Below are positions 15,776 to 25,944 of a stretch of 64,000 bases of DNA, piece after piece. The first letter of the stretch is position 1, and the number at the start of each line of letters is the position of its first letter. A program made the position numbers and the translations under genes. The stretch is from JAWXBA01 sp048499805. Its GTDB lineage: Bacteria; Gemmatimonadota; Gemmatimonadetes; Gemmatimonadales; GWC2-71-9. The DNA is taken from NCBI GenBank assembly GCA_048499805.1, contig JASNZF010000001.1, forward strand, positions 682,001 to 746,000, given 5' to 3'. Below the pieces are notes generated by a model, which made no database searches, had not been told where the DNA came from, and was given only the letters and a program-made list of their open reading frames with translations.

Positions 15776-18566
15776 GCGCCGCGTCGGCCTCGGCAAGGGC
15801 GGCCTGGAGGTATCGCGCCGTGTGGGACCCTGGCGCCCGGGCCACCACTTCGGGGGTGCCCTGCGCCACGACCTTGCCGCCACCGCGCCCCCCTTCCGGC
15901 CCGAGGTCAATCACCCAGTCGGCGCGCTTGATCACGTCGATGTGATGTTCGATGACCAGGACGGTGTGTCCCGCGTCCACCAGCCGATCGAGCACCTGGA
16001 GCAGCACCCGGACATCCTCGAGGTGCAGCCCGGTCGTGGGCTCATCGAGGATGTAGAGCTTGCGACCGCCGCGCTTGCCGGCCTGGGCCAGCTCGCGGGC
16101 GATCTTGAGCCGCTGGGCCTCGCCACCGGAGAGGGTGGTGGCCGGCTGGCCGAGGCGGAGGTAGCCGAGCCCCACCTGCTGCAGGTGCCAGAGCGCCTGC
16201 CCGAGCTTCGGCTGGTGGCGGAACCGGGTGATCGCCTCGTCCACCGTCCACTGCAGCACGTCGTGGATCGACTGGCCGTGAATCCGCACGTCGAGCACCT
16301 CCGGCCGGAACCGGGTGGCGTTGCAGGCCTCGCACGGGACGTAGACGTCGGCCAGGAAGACCATCTCCACCTGCACGTGGCCGGCACCGTCGCAGCTCTT
16401 GCACCGGCCACCGGGGAGGTTGAAGGAGAAGGTGGCGGCGGTGTAGCGACGCTGCCGGCTGAGGGGCTGTGAGGCGAAGAGCTCCCGGATCTCGTCGTAG
16501 CCCTTGATATAGGTGATCGGGTTGGACCGGGGCGAGCGTCCGATCGGGCTCTGGTCCACCAGGAGGACCTCCTTGAGCCGCTCCCAGCCGGCCAACCGGG
16601 AGACGTCGCCCACCGCCTCGCCGAGGTGGGACTTGGCCCCATGGCTGCCGTGGAGCCGGGCCGCCAGCTGCCGATACAGGACGTCGTGTACCAGGGAACT
16701 CTTTCCCGAGCCGGAGACGCCGGTGACCGCCGTGAGCGCGCCGAGCGGTATCCGGACATCGACCCCCTCGAGGTTGTGCAGCCGGGCGCCCTCCACCACC
16801 AGCCAATCCGGCCCGGTCGGCCGGCGCTCGCTGGGCACGCCGATCCGCTTCCGCCCCTGGAGGTACTGACCGGTGAGGGTCTGGGTGGCCTCCTGCACCG
16901 GACCGGCGTGCACGACGTGCCCGCCCCGCTCCCCCGCGCCGGGTCCCAGCTCGACCATGAAGTCGGCCTCGCGGATGGCCGCGGCATCGTGCTCGACCAC
17001 GACGACGGTGTTGCCGTGGTCCCGCAGCTGCCGGAGGATCCCGAGGAGGCGGTCGGTGTCGCGCGGGTGGAGGCCGATGGAGGGTTCGTCGAGCACGTAG
17101 AGCGCATCGACCAGGCGGGCACCGAGCGCATTGGCCAGGGCGATGCGCTGGGCCTCGCCGCCGGAGAGGGTCCGGGTCTGCCGGTCGAGGGTGAGGTATT
17201 CCAGCCCCACCCGCTGGAGGAAGTCGACCCTGGCCCGGACCTCGTCGTGGATCAGCTGGGTGGCTGCGGCCTGGGTCGGGCTGAGCGTCAGCCCCCCGAG
17301 CCAGAGCCGCAGCTGGTCGATGGGTAGCGCCGCGACCTCGGCGATCGTCCGGTCCTCGATGCGCACCGCGAGGGCGTTGGGGTTGAGTCGGGTGCCCTCG
17401 CAGGCCGGACACGTCTGGGCCAACTGGTACTGCCGGAGGAAGACCCGGATGTACTGCTTGTAGCGCTTCTCCTCGAGCCCCTTGAGGAACGGGAAGATCC
17501 CGAGGTAGCGCCCCTCCTTGCCGTGGAGCAGGGTGCGGCGGTGGGCCGCCTTGAGGGTGCTCCAGGGGCGCTCGGGATCGGCGCCGATGGTCCGGGCGGT
17601 GGCGACCAGCAGCTTGCGGCGCGCCTCGTACCGGGGCTTGGTCCAGGGGTCGATGGCGCCGTCGGCGAGGCTCCGGCCGGGGTCGGGAACAACCAGGCTC
17701 TCCGCGTACTCGAGGACGGCCCCGAACCCGTTGCAGCCATTGCAGGCGCCGCGCGGGTTGTTGAAGGAGAACAGCGCCGGGGTGATGGCCGCGGCCGGGG
17801 TGTCGCAGGCGCTGCAGGCGAGGAACTCGGTGAAGCGCAGCCGGCCACCGTCATGGAGGACCAGGGCGACGCCCTCGCCCTCGGCGAAGGCCATCGCCAG
17901 CGACTCGGTCAGGCGGCCGAGGATCTCCGGGGCGGCCACCAGGCGGTCCACCACCACCAGCAGTTCCTCGCTGCTGGCGAGGTCCAGCCCCTCCGGAAGT
18001 GCATCGAGGTGGACCGGCTCCCCCGCCGCCACGAGGCGGACAAACCCGAGGGCCCGCAGGTTCTCGACCAGGGCCGCGTGGGTGATCCGCGCCGTCGGTG
18101 GGACGGGGAACGCCACCTGCAGGCGTCCCGCCACCCGGGCCAGGGTCTCGTCGGCCGCACCACCCGCCGTATCCCGCCGGACAGGGGCCCCGCAGCTGCG
18201 GCAGAACGGGCGGCCGATCCGAGCCCAGAGGAGCCGCAGGTAGTCATAGACCTCGGTGGCGGTGCCGACCGTACTCCGGCTGGACACGGTCGGGTTGCGC
18301 TGCTCGATGGCGACCGCGGGGGCGATCCCCTCGAGCCGGTCCACCAGCGGCTTGGGCATCCGCTCCAGGAACTGCTTGGCGTAGGTGGAGAGCGACTCGA
18401 TGTACCGGCGCTGGCCCTCGGCGTAGAGGGTGTCGAAGGCCAGGGAACTCTTGCCCGAGCCGGACGGGCCCGTGACCACCACGAGCCGACGGCGGGGGAT
18501 CTCGACGGTGATCCCCTTGAGGTTGTGCTGGCGGGCATTGACGATGCGAATGACGGGATGGGACAC
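15759..18566 (-). CDS. uvrA: Excinuclease ABC subunit A
   Basis: This 935-residue ATPase recognises DNA damage and loads UvrB in nucleotide excision repair. Both ABC halves are complete: Walker A GPSGSGKSS near residue 35 and GVSGSGKSS near 615; signature LSGGEAQR twice; Cys clusters of the zinc modules (CRSCGAP, CSAC/CNGCNG, CPACEG, CKSCDG/CEACNA). It begins with a GTG at 18564-18566; the open frame continues upstream as a shadow only. Together with mfd at 46.7 kb it gives the cell transcription-coupled repair. Confidence 0.97.
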   Translation of the reverse strand: MSHPVIRIVNARQHNLKGITVEIPRRRLVVVTGPSGSGKSSLAFDTLYAEGQRRYIESLSTYAKQFLERMPKPLVDRLEGIAPAVAIEQRNPTVSSRSTVGTATEVYDYLRLLWARIGRPFCRSCGAPVRRDTAGGAADETLARVAGRLQVAFPVPPTARITHAALVENLRALGFVRLVAAGEPVHLDALPEGLDLASSEELLVVVDRLVAAPEILGRLTESLAMAFAEGEGVALVLHDGGRLRFTEFLACSACDTPAAAITPALFSFNNPRGACNGCNGFGAVLEYAESLVVPDPGRSLADGAIDPWTKPRYEARRKLLVATARTIGADPERPWSTLKAAHRRTLLHGKEGRYLGIFPFLKGLEEKRYKQYIRVFLRQYQLAQTCPACEGTRLNPNALAVRIEDRTIAEVAALPIDQLRLWLGGLTLSPTQAAATQLIHDEVRARVDFLQRVGLEYLTLDRQTRTLSGGEAQRIALANALGARLVDALYVLDEPSIGLHPRDTDRLLGILRQLRDHGNTVVVVEHDAAAIREADFMVELGPGAGERGGHVVHAGPVQEATQTLTGQYLQGRKRIGVPSERRPTGPDWLVVEGARLHNLEGVDVRIPLGALTAVTGVSGSGKSSLVHDVLYRQLAARLHGSHGAKSHLGEAVGDVSRLAGWERLKEVLLVDQSPIGRSPRSNPITYIKGYDEIRELFASQPLSRQRRYTAATFSFNLPGGRCKSCDGAGHVQVEMVFLADVYVPCEACNATRFRPEVLDVRIHGQSIHDVLQWTVDEAITRFRHQPKLGQALWHLQQVGLGYLRLGQPATTLSGGEAQRLKIARELAQAGKRGGRKLYILDEPTTGLHLEDVRVLLQVLDRLVDAGHTVLVIEHHIDVIKRADWVIDLGPEGGRGGGKVVAQGTPEVVARAPGSHTARYLQAALAEADAALRLLE

Positions 18567-18656
18567 GCGCAGAGTATACCCGGAGGGGTGGTGGCGGTTC
18601 AACGCGGCCCCCCGGCAGGTTGACGCCTCCGCTCCGTGACGGGTAACATTGGCCCA

Positions 18657-19733
18657 ATGGCTCGCCTCCTGACCCCCAAGGTCCTTCGCCGGGGCTTCGA
18701 GTTCTCTCTCCTGGCCTCGGTGGTCGCCTTCGGGGCGATCCTCTTCTATGGCAACGATTTTGGTGCCTTTCTGGCCTCTCTGGGCGGGATCCGGTGGGGC
18801 TGGGTTGCCGTGGGGCTGCTCCTGGCCTCGCTGGACTGGATCGGTGGGGGACTCCGGCTCTGGGTGACCGCCCGGGTCATCCACCCCGATCCTCCCCTGG
18901 GCGGCCTGATCATGGCGGGGGGGATGAGCGCGTGGGGCGGCTATGTCACGCCGCTGCAGAGCGGCAACGGGCCGATGCTGCTGTACACCATGAAGCGCTA
19001 CGGAGTGCCGCTGCCGGTGGCGGTGACCTCGGCGCTGATGACCTTCATTGCGACCATCGTCTTCTTTGCCGTCGTCGGTCCCCTGGCGATCACGCTCGGG
19101 GCCGGCAAGTCCCTGATGACCCGCGGCAACCTGCTCGGCCTCTCCCTCTACGACCTCTTCCTGGGCAGCTTGAGCGTCTTTGCGACGCTGGGCCTGATCC
19201 TGCTCGTCATCATCGCCTTTCCCCGGGTGGTGGCGCGCCTGATCCGCTGGGTCTCCGGCATGATCGGGCGCCGCAGCGCCCGGGTGGCGGAGCGGTTGGA
19301 GGCCTTCCAGGCCGGGGTGGACCGGGCCCAGGCCGCCGTGCTGGCCTTCAACTCGTGGCGGGGCTGGCTGGCAGTGCTGTGGGCGACGCTGCTGACCGGG
19401 GTCTCCCACGCCAACAAGCTGCTGGCGGGGTACGTCACCCTCCGGGCGCTGGGGATCCAGGCCGACTTCATCGACGTGCTCCTGCTCCAGACCCTGATCA
19501 TGTTCCTGCTGTACTTCGCGCCGACCCCCGGTGGGGCCGGGCTGGCCGAGGTGGTCTCGGCGCTGGTGATGGGGATCTACGTGCCGCGCGAACTGACCCC
19601 GGTGTACATCCTCATCTGGCGGTTGATCCAGACCTACTTCACCGTGGCGGCCGGATCGGTGGTCTTCTGGCACTGGGTCCGCCAGGGACTCAAGGGGATT
19701 GAGCAGGATCATCCCGTTCCGTCAACCCCCTGA
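18657..19733 (+). CDS. YbhN/AglD-type integral membrane protein (LPG synthase TM domain family)
   Basis: From the ATG at 18657 the protein has 358 residues (a GTG at 18636 is also in frame). About eight membrane helices are seen, with the family motifs GGLIMAGGMSAWGGYVTPLQSGNGP (about 75-100) and FAPTPGGAGLAEV (about 285-297). Members are transporters or flippases of lipid-linked substrates, or relate to the membrane half of lysylphosphatidylglycerol synthase; the aminoacyl-transferase half is absent. It is divergent from uvrA with a 90-bp gap. Confidence 0.8.
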   Translation: MARLLTPKVLRRGFEFSLLASVVAFGAILFYGNDFGAFLASLGGIRWGWVAVGLLLASLDWIGGGLRLWVTARVIHPDPPLGGLIMAGGMSAWGGYVTPLQSGNGPMLLYTMKRYGVPLPVAVTSALMTFIATIVFFAVVGPLAITLGAGKSLMTRGNLLGLSLYDLFLGSLSVFATLGLILLVIIAFPRVVARLIRWVSGMIGRRSARVAERLEAFQAGVDRAQAAVLAFNSWRGWLAVLWATLLTGVSHANKLLAGYVTLRALGIQADFIDVLLLQTLIMFLLYFAPTPGGAGLAEVVSALVMGIYVPRELTPVYILIWRLIQTYFTVAAGSVVFWHWVRQGLKGIEQDHPVPSTP

Positions 19734-19758
19734 GGCCGGACGCGGCTCGGTGCTTCGC

Positions 19759-19787
19759 TTGCCAGTCGTTGGTGCGCCGCGTACGTT
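19759..19787 (+). promoter_or_regulatory. Candidate sigma-70 promoter of the FHA-PP2C pair
   Basis: TTGCCA, a 17-bp spacer and TACGTT lie 28 bp before the FHA start codon. Spacing and matches fit a vegetative promoter; AAGG just before the ATG could be the ribosome site. Confidence 0.45.
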
Positions 19788-19815
19788 TCGGAGGAACGAC
19801 CTACCTTCTGCAAGG

Positions 19816-20295
19816 ATGCGGTCTCGCATGGAGCTGGCATTTGGCGGGCGTCGGGTTGCCGTCACCGCCGAGGACTTGATCATTGGCTCCGACCCCTCGG
19901 CCGGCCTGGTCGTCGAGGGGCTCGGGGTCCTGCCGCGCCATGCGGTGGTCCGCCTGCTGCCCGACGGGAGCGCGGAGGTCCGGTCCGCCAACGCCGGCGC
20001 CATCCTGTTGCACAATGGTGCCCGGGTCGGGGCCTCGCCCCAGCCGCTGGCCGTGGGTGACCGCCTGGTGATCGGGGACCAGGAGATCATCACCCTGGCG
20101 CCGGGCGCCGCGGCGGGGGCGGCCCAGCGCCTGAACGTGACCATGATGGGGATGCCAGCCGTGACGCCGGGCAGCTTCCCGCCCCCTCCCGCGCCGGAAC
20201 GGCCGCCAGAGAAGGGGAGTCGCCCCGTGCCCCGCCTCCTGATCGGGGTGATCGTGGTGGCCATCGTCGCCTACTTCTTCCTCTTTCAGCTCTGA
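19816..20295 (+). CDS. FHA-domain protein with C-terminal membrane anchor
   Basis: The protein has 159 residues from the ATG at 19816 (another Met four codons on). A forkhead-associated fold spans about 5-95: LIIGSDPSAGLVVEGLGVLPRHAVVRL, where the usual VSRRHA is LPRHA. A Pro-rich linker and one tail helix (about 137-157, LLIGVIVVAIVAYFFLF) place the domain on the cytoplasmic face. FHA domains bind phosphothreonine. The PP2C gene starts 9 bp later, so this pair probably reads and erases marks made by Ser/Thr kinases. Confidence 0.8.
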   Translation: MRSRMELAFGGRRVAVTAEDLIIGSDPSAGLVVEGLGVLPRHAVVRLLPDGSAEVRSANAGAILLHNGARVGASPQPLAVGDRLVIGDQEIITLAPGAAAGAAQRLNVTMMGMPAVTPGSFPPPPAPERPPEKGSRPVPRLLIGVIVVAIVAYFFLFQL

Positions 20296-20304
20296 TCGCG
20301 CGCC

Positions 20305-21087
20305 ATGCGATTCACCTGTGCCGGGAACACCGACGTCGGCGTCGTCCGTACCGGGAACGAGGACAATTTTCTGGTCGACCACCAGCACGGGGTCTTCATC
20401 GTCGCCGATGGGATGGGCGGGCACGCCGCGGGTGAGGTGGCCAGCGACATGGCGGTGGGGATGATCGCGCGCGAGATGGACGGGATCCGCTCCCTCTCCG
20501 ATGCGGCCGCCTCCGAACGGATGGGCGAGGCGATCCGGGGGGCCAACGCCGCCATCTTCGATCGCACCCTCGCCGAGCAGGACAAGCGCGGCATGGGCAC
20601 CACGGTCACGGTGATGGTCCTGTTCGCGAAGCGGTACCTGATCGGGCAGGTCGGTGACTCGCGCGCCTACCTGTTCCGCGATGGCAGCTTCACCCAGATC
20701 ACCAAGGACCACTCCTACGTCCAGGAACAGGTCGACGCCGGACTGCTCACCCCGGAGCAGGCCCGCACCCATCCCTACAGCAACGTGATCACCCGGTGCG
20801 TCGGGGCCAACGAGGAAGTCGTTCCCGACATCTACTACGGCAGGATCCGGACCGGGGACATCCTCCTCCTGGCCTCGGACGGGCTCACCGGCATGCTCGA
20901 GGACGAGCACCTCGCCGAGATCCTCAGGACCGAGGGCGGTCCGGACAGCTGGGTGGACCGAATGATCGCCGATGCCAACCGGCGCGGCGGCCTCGACAAC
21001 ATCACCGCCATCATCGTCCGGATCGACGAGGTCGATCCCAACACCGGCGAACACCGGGTGCCCGCGGCAAGCGCGGCCGGGGCGTGA
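20305..21087 (+). CDS. PP2C-family serine/threonine phosphatase
   Basis: This 260-residue PppA/Stp1-type enzyme dephosphorylates phosphoproteins using two metal ions. It has the metal motifs RTGNEDNF (about 13-20), VADGMGGHAAGE (about 34-45), MGTTVT (about 96), GDSRAYL and SDGLTGM (about 192), and a final D near GGLDNIT. The last residues are a short Ala-rich tail. It follows the FHA gene by 9 bp. A 7-bp tandem repeat begins 8 bp after the stop. Confidence 0.92.
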   Translation: MRFTCAGNTDVGVVRTGNEDNFLVDHQHGVFIVADGMGGHAAGEVASDMAVGMIAREMDGIRSLSDAAASERMGEAIRGANAAIFDRTLAEQDKRGMGTTVTVMVLFAKRYLIGQVGDSRAYLFRDGSFTQITKDHSYVQEQVDAGLLTPEQARTHPYSNVITRCVGANEEVVPDIYYGRIRTGDILLLASDGLTGMLEDEHLAEILRTEGGPDSWVDRMIADANRRGGLDNITAIIVRIDEVDPNTGEHRVPAASAAGA

Positions 21088-21095
21088 TTGGGAAA

Positions 21096-21210
21096 GAAGG
21101 GAGAAGGGAGAAGCGAGAAGTAAGAGGTAAGAGGTAAGAGGTAAGAGGTAAGAGGTAAGAGGTAAGAGGTAAGAGGTAAGAGGTAAGAGGTAAGAGGTAA
21201 GAGGTAAGAA
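21096..21210. repeat. Heptamer tandem array (GTAAGAG type)
   Basis: About 16 consecutive 7-bp units run from GGGAGAA-like units into roughly 13 copies of GTAAGAG, the last one ending GTAAGAA. It sits between two convergent genes. The period resembles STRR repeats of cyanobacteria and is unlike CRISPR, as there are no spacers. An array at 41530-41598 has the same unit in reverse orientation. Confidence 0.9.
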
Positions 21211-21220
21211 GTGCGCCCGT

Positions 21221-21293
21221 CCCAGCCCCCAGCCCCTAGCCCCCAGCCCCTAGCCCCTAGCCCCTAGCCCCCGGTCCCTGGCCCCCAACCCCA
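21221..21293. repeat. Second heptamer array (CCCYAGC type)
   Basis: Right after the first array lie about 10 units of 7 bp with the pattern CCCCAGC / CCCTAGC, degrading to CCCTGGC. It shares the period but not the sequence of its neighbour. It ends 13 bp before the stop of the methyltransferase gene. Confidence 0.85.
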
Positions 21294-21305
21294 GGTTTCC
21301 CCCAC

Positions 21306-21998
21306 CTACCGCATCCGCAGCCACCAGGCCAACCGGTCATGCCCGCGCCAGAGCCGGCGGTGGGCCTCCACGTCGATGAACTCCTCGATGGGCCGACCCC
21401 GCGAGGCCAGCAGGATCCCGCCGCGCCCCCGGCGATAGTCGGTGAAGCGGGCGACGTGAGGGAAGGGGGGAAGGGCCGTCACGTAGTAGTCGCGATTGGC
21501 GTCGTGCAGGATCACCAGTCCCCGCTCCGCGACCAGCTCGTACGCCCGCGCGAGGCAGGCCGCCCGCGCCCGGCCATCGATGAAGATGAAGTCGAAGCGC
21601 CCCGCCGCGGGGTCGGGATAGTCCACATAGCTCCGGAAGTCCTCGTAGCTGCCTTCCTTGCGCGTATTGGGATAGTCGCCATGGTCCGGGGGGATCGCCA
21701 CGAGCTGCACCCGGGGGTCGGGCTGCCTGGCGCGGACCTGCTCGAACCAGGCCAGGTTGTGCTCGATCGAGGTCCAGCTGGTCAGGGCGGGGAGGCGGGC
21801 CGGAAAGTACAGGGTGCTGTATCCCGCGCCCCACTCCAGGCAGCGGGCAGGGTTGAGCGCGGCGAGGGCATCATTGATGATGTCGAGTTCCCGGCTCTTC
21901 ATCCAGGGCAGCGCGGTCCGCCCGAGCCGATGGTCGATCTTGGCGCGCTGGTCGCGGAGGAACTGGGACAGGACACCATGCCTGGCGGGAACGGTCAT
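21306..21998 (-). CDS. Class I SAM-dependent methyltransferase
   Basis: This 230-residue protein has the SAM-binding motif I CLEWGAGYSTLYF (about 53-65), an acidic residue in SIEHNLAW (about 77), and FDFIFIDGRAR (about 140), as in Methyltransf_24 and O-methyltransferases. The C-terminal part carries Arg/Trp-rich segments. The start is the ATG at 21996-21998, 11 bp after the HD gene stop. The substrate is unknown; related proteins modify sugars or small molecules. Confidence 0.72.
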   Translation of the reverse strand: MTVPARHGVLSQFLRDQRAKIDHRLGRTALPWMKSRELDIINDALAALNPARCLEWGAGYSTLYFPARLPALTSWTSIEHNLAWFEQVRARQPDPRVQLVAIPPDHGDYPNTRKEGSYEDFRSYVDYPDPAAGRFDFIFIDGRARAACLARAYELVAERGLVILHDANRDYYVTALPPFPHVARFTDYRRGRGGILLASRGRPIEEFIDVEAHRRLWRGHDRLAWWLRMR

Positions 21999-22009
21999 CG
22001 GTGCAGGAC

Positions 22010-23301
22010 TCAGCCGAGCAGGGCGGTGCCGCGGTCCAGCCTGGCCCGCACCTCGGTGGCCGGCAGCACCACGAGGCTGGCCACCCGGTTCATCGGGCGC
22101 GCAATCGGCCTGGCCACGAAGACCCTGAGGCGCCGCGCGCTGCGGTACAGGTGTCCCGCGACCTGGGGGAGCCCGAGCTGGCCCGGCCTCCCCTCGTCGG
22201 TCAGGCGGGTGACCGTGCCGTCCCGCAGGCGGAGGGGAAGGTTGACGGACAGCATGTTGGTGCGCTCCGGGTAATCGACCAGCAGTTCTCCCGGCCCGAG
22301 GCCGACCTCGGCGGCAAGCTGGTCCTCGACCCGTTCCAGCAGGTCGGGCATCGTCTCGGTCCAGCCCTCGTCGGGTCCGACATCGCTGGCGGGAAGGTCG
22401 AGGGCGCGCTTGTGGAGGCGCCGGGTGTGGACCGCATGGGCCAGTCCGGTCGGGTCGTGGGCCAGCAGGGCGGTCATCAGGCCGCCATCGTTCGCCTCGC
22501 CGATCTCGGCGGCCGGGAGTCGCCCCGCGCCGGCGGCCAGCCGGACGGCCCGCTTGAACATGCAGGTGGCCGAGCGCACGGCGTGGTGCCAGTAGACATT
22601 CCGGTACATCTGGTACTTCGCGAAGAGCAGCGACTCGAGGGCGCTGATCCCCTTCTCCAGGACCCCGACCTCCCAGTGCCCCGGAGCGGACTCGACCAGG
22701 GTCAGCGCGGCCAGCAGGCGATCGACATCGACCGCACCATAGGGGACCCCGCACATCCGGGCGTCGCGGCTCAGGTAGTCGATCTTGTCCAGGTCCAGCG
22801 AGCCGGAGATCAGCCCCTGCAGCGGGCTGTCGCTCTGGCCCCGGATCAGGGCCCCGATCTTCTCGGCCAGCCGGTCGATGCCGACCGCCTCGAGGACCCG
22901 CCCCAGTTCGCCCCGCGACAGCTTGGCGACTCCGAGCACCTCGTGCGAGGGAAAACCGGCCTCCTCGAGTCCGTGCGAGAAGGGATAGTGACCGATGTCA
23001 TGGAGGAGCGCCGCCAGGCGGACCGCGGTGCGCGCCTCCTCGGGGACCACTGCCAACTCCCCACGCTCCTCCAGCGAGGCGAGGGCGAGCCGGGTGAGGT
23101 GGTAGGCGCCGAGGGCATGCTCGAAACGCGAATGGGTGGCGCCGGGATAGACCAGGAAGGCGTGGCCGAGCTGGCGCACGTAGCGCAGCCGCTGCACCAC
23201 CGGGGTGTCCAGCACCGCGATCGCGGCGCTGTCCAGTCGGATATTGTCCCACAGGGGGTCCCGGATCACCTCGAACTCGTGGCGATCCCCCCCCGCCGTG
23301 C

Positions 23302-23305
<4 letters not shown>
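22010..23305 (-). CDS. HD-superfamily phosphohydrolase
   Basis: This 431-residue protein resembles the YdhJ/dGTPase-like HD proteins. It begins with a PLWDNIRLD..PVVQRLRYVRQLG motif (about 17-45) and has the metal ligands H in THSRFEHALG (about 60), HD in LLHDIGHYPFSH (about 100) and D in DLDKIDYLSRD (about 172). It probably hydrolyses nucleotides. The start ATG overlaps the pckA stop by 4 bp, so it is the second gene of a pckA operon. Confidence 0.85.
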
Positions 23306-24897
<1,592 letters not shown>

Positions 24898-24943
24898 GGG
24901 TCCGGGAGTCGGGGCGCGCAGGCGCCGTTGGGTCCCTCTTGCG

Positions 24944-24960
24944 CGTTGCAGATTGCAACG
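24944..24960. promoter_or_regulatory. Inverted repeat upstream of pckA
   Basis: CGTTGCA-GAT-TGCAACG has perfect 7-bp arms. Its position between nfo and the pckA start, in a short 118-bp gap, fits an operator for a dimeric repressor controlling gluconeogenesis. The regulator is not known. Confidence 0.5.
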
Positions 24961-25015
24961 GCATTACTGGGACATAGCTCAGAAAGATTGGTGGGTCCTG
25001 GGTCATTCGCAACGG

Positions 25016-25894
25016 CTAGGAACCCTGCCGGGACGCGTTGCGGGCATAGGTGCGGAGCCGCCGCAGCATCCTGCGGTCGTTGGTGACTTCGTCCTCGCCC
25101 TTCGGGGTCTCCAGCAGCTTGGGGATGCCGACGAAGCGGGGGTCTGCCATGATCCTCCGGAACGGTTCCGGGCCCAGGCTCCCCTCGGCGATCAACTCGT
25201 GGCGATCCCGGTGCGAGCCGAAGGGGGTCTTGCTGTCGTTGAGGTGCAGGCAGCGCAGGTGCTGCAGGCCGATGACCCGGTCCCACTCCTCCCAGACGGC
25301 ATCGTACCCGGTCCGGAGGTCGTATCCCGCGCTGTAGAGATGGCAGGTGTCGGCGCAGAACCCGACCCGGTCCCGGACATCGCTGGCCACCAGCTCGCGG
25401 AGGGTGGCGAGTTCCTCGAAGGACCGGCCCAGGGCGGTGCCGGTCCCGGCGGTCGTCTCGAGGTAGACCATGACCTCGCCGGGGACATCGCGGAGGGCCT
25501 CGGAAATCCGGGCGGCATTGCGCTCGAGGCCGGGATCGTGCTCGTCGATGTAATTGCCAGGATGCGACACCACCCCGGGGATCCCCAGCCGCCGGCAGCG
25601 TTCGAGCTCGTTCCGGAAAGACGTTGTGGATCTTGCACTTAGCTCGGGATCCGGGGAGGCCAGGTTGATCAGGTATGAATCATGCGAAACCACGGCTTGC
25701 AGCGCCGATTCCGCCATCGCCGCCCGGAACGCCGACGCGATCTCCGGGGTCACCTCGGGTTCCCGCCACTGGTTGGGGGTCTTGGTGAAGACCTGGATGG
25801 CGGTGGCCCCGATCTGCGTCCCCCTGGGGGGGGCGGTGGGAACTCCGCCCTGAATCGAGACGTGGGCGCCGAGGCGCTCGCCGGGAATGGTCAT
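25016..25894 (-). CDS. nfo: Endonuclease IV (AP endonuclease)
   Basis: This 292-residue TIM-barrel enzyme nicks DNA 5' of abasic sites using three zinc ions. Ligand motifs are visible: GAHVSIQGG (about 8-16), SHPGNYIDEHD (about 100), YLETTAG (about 135), CADTCHLYSAGYD (about 170), HLNDSK (about 205), HRDRHELIAEG and LETPKGED near the end. The ATG at 25892-25894 was chosen over an in-frame upstream start because GAHVS lies close to the N-terminus in this family. It is divergent from the GGDEF gene. Confidence 0.93.
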   Translation of the reverse strand: MTIPGERLGAHVSIQGGVPTAPPRGTQIGATAIQVFTKTPNQWREPEVTPEIASAFRAAMAESALQAVVSHDSYLINLASPDPELSARSTTSFRNELERCRRLGIPGVVSHPGNYIDEHDPGLERNAARISEALRDVPGEVMVYLETTAGTGTALGRSFEELATLRELVASDVRDRVGFCADTCHLYSAGYDLRTGYDAVWEEWDRVIGLQHLRCLHLNDSKTPFGSHRDRHELIAEGSLGPEPFRRIMADPRFVGIPKLLETPKGEDEVTNDRRMLRRLRTYARNASRQGS

Positions 25895-25944
25895 GAAGGT
25901 GCCGTTGCTCCCAGAGGAGAATGCCACGTGATGGTGGACCGCTG

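Noticed and set aside
18567..19712. Upstream extension of the uvrA frame to 19712
   Set aside because: The extension is antisense to a clear membrane protein gene, and UvrA's conserved N-terminus begins at the GTG at 18566.
21096..21293. CRISPR array
   Set aside because: The 7-bp units follow each other without spacers and no cas gene is present.
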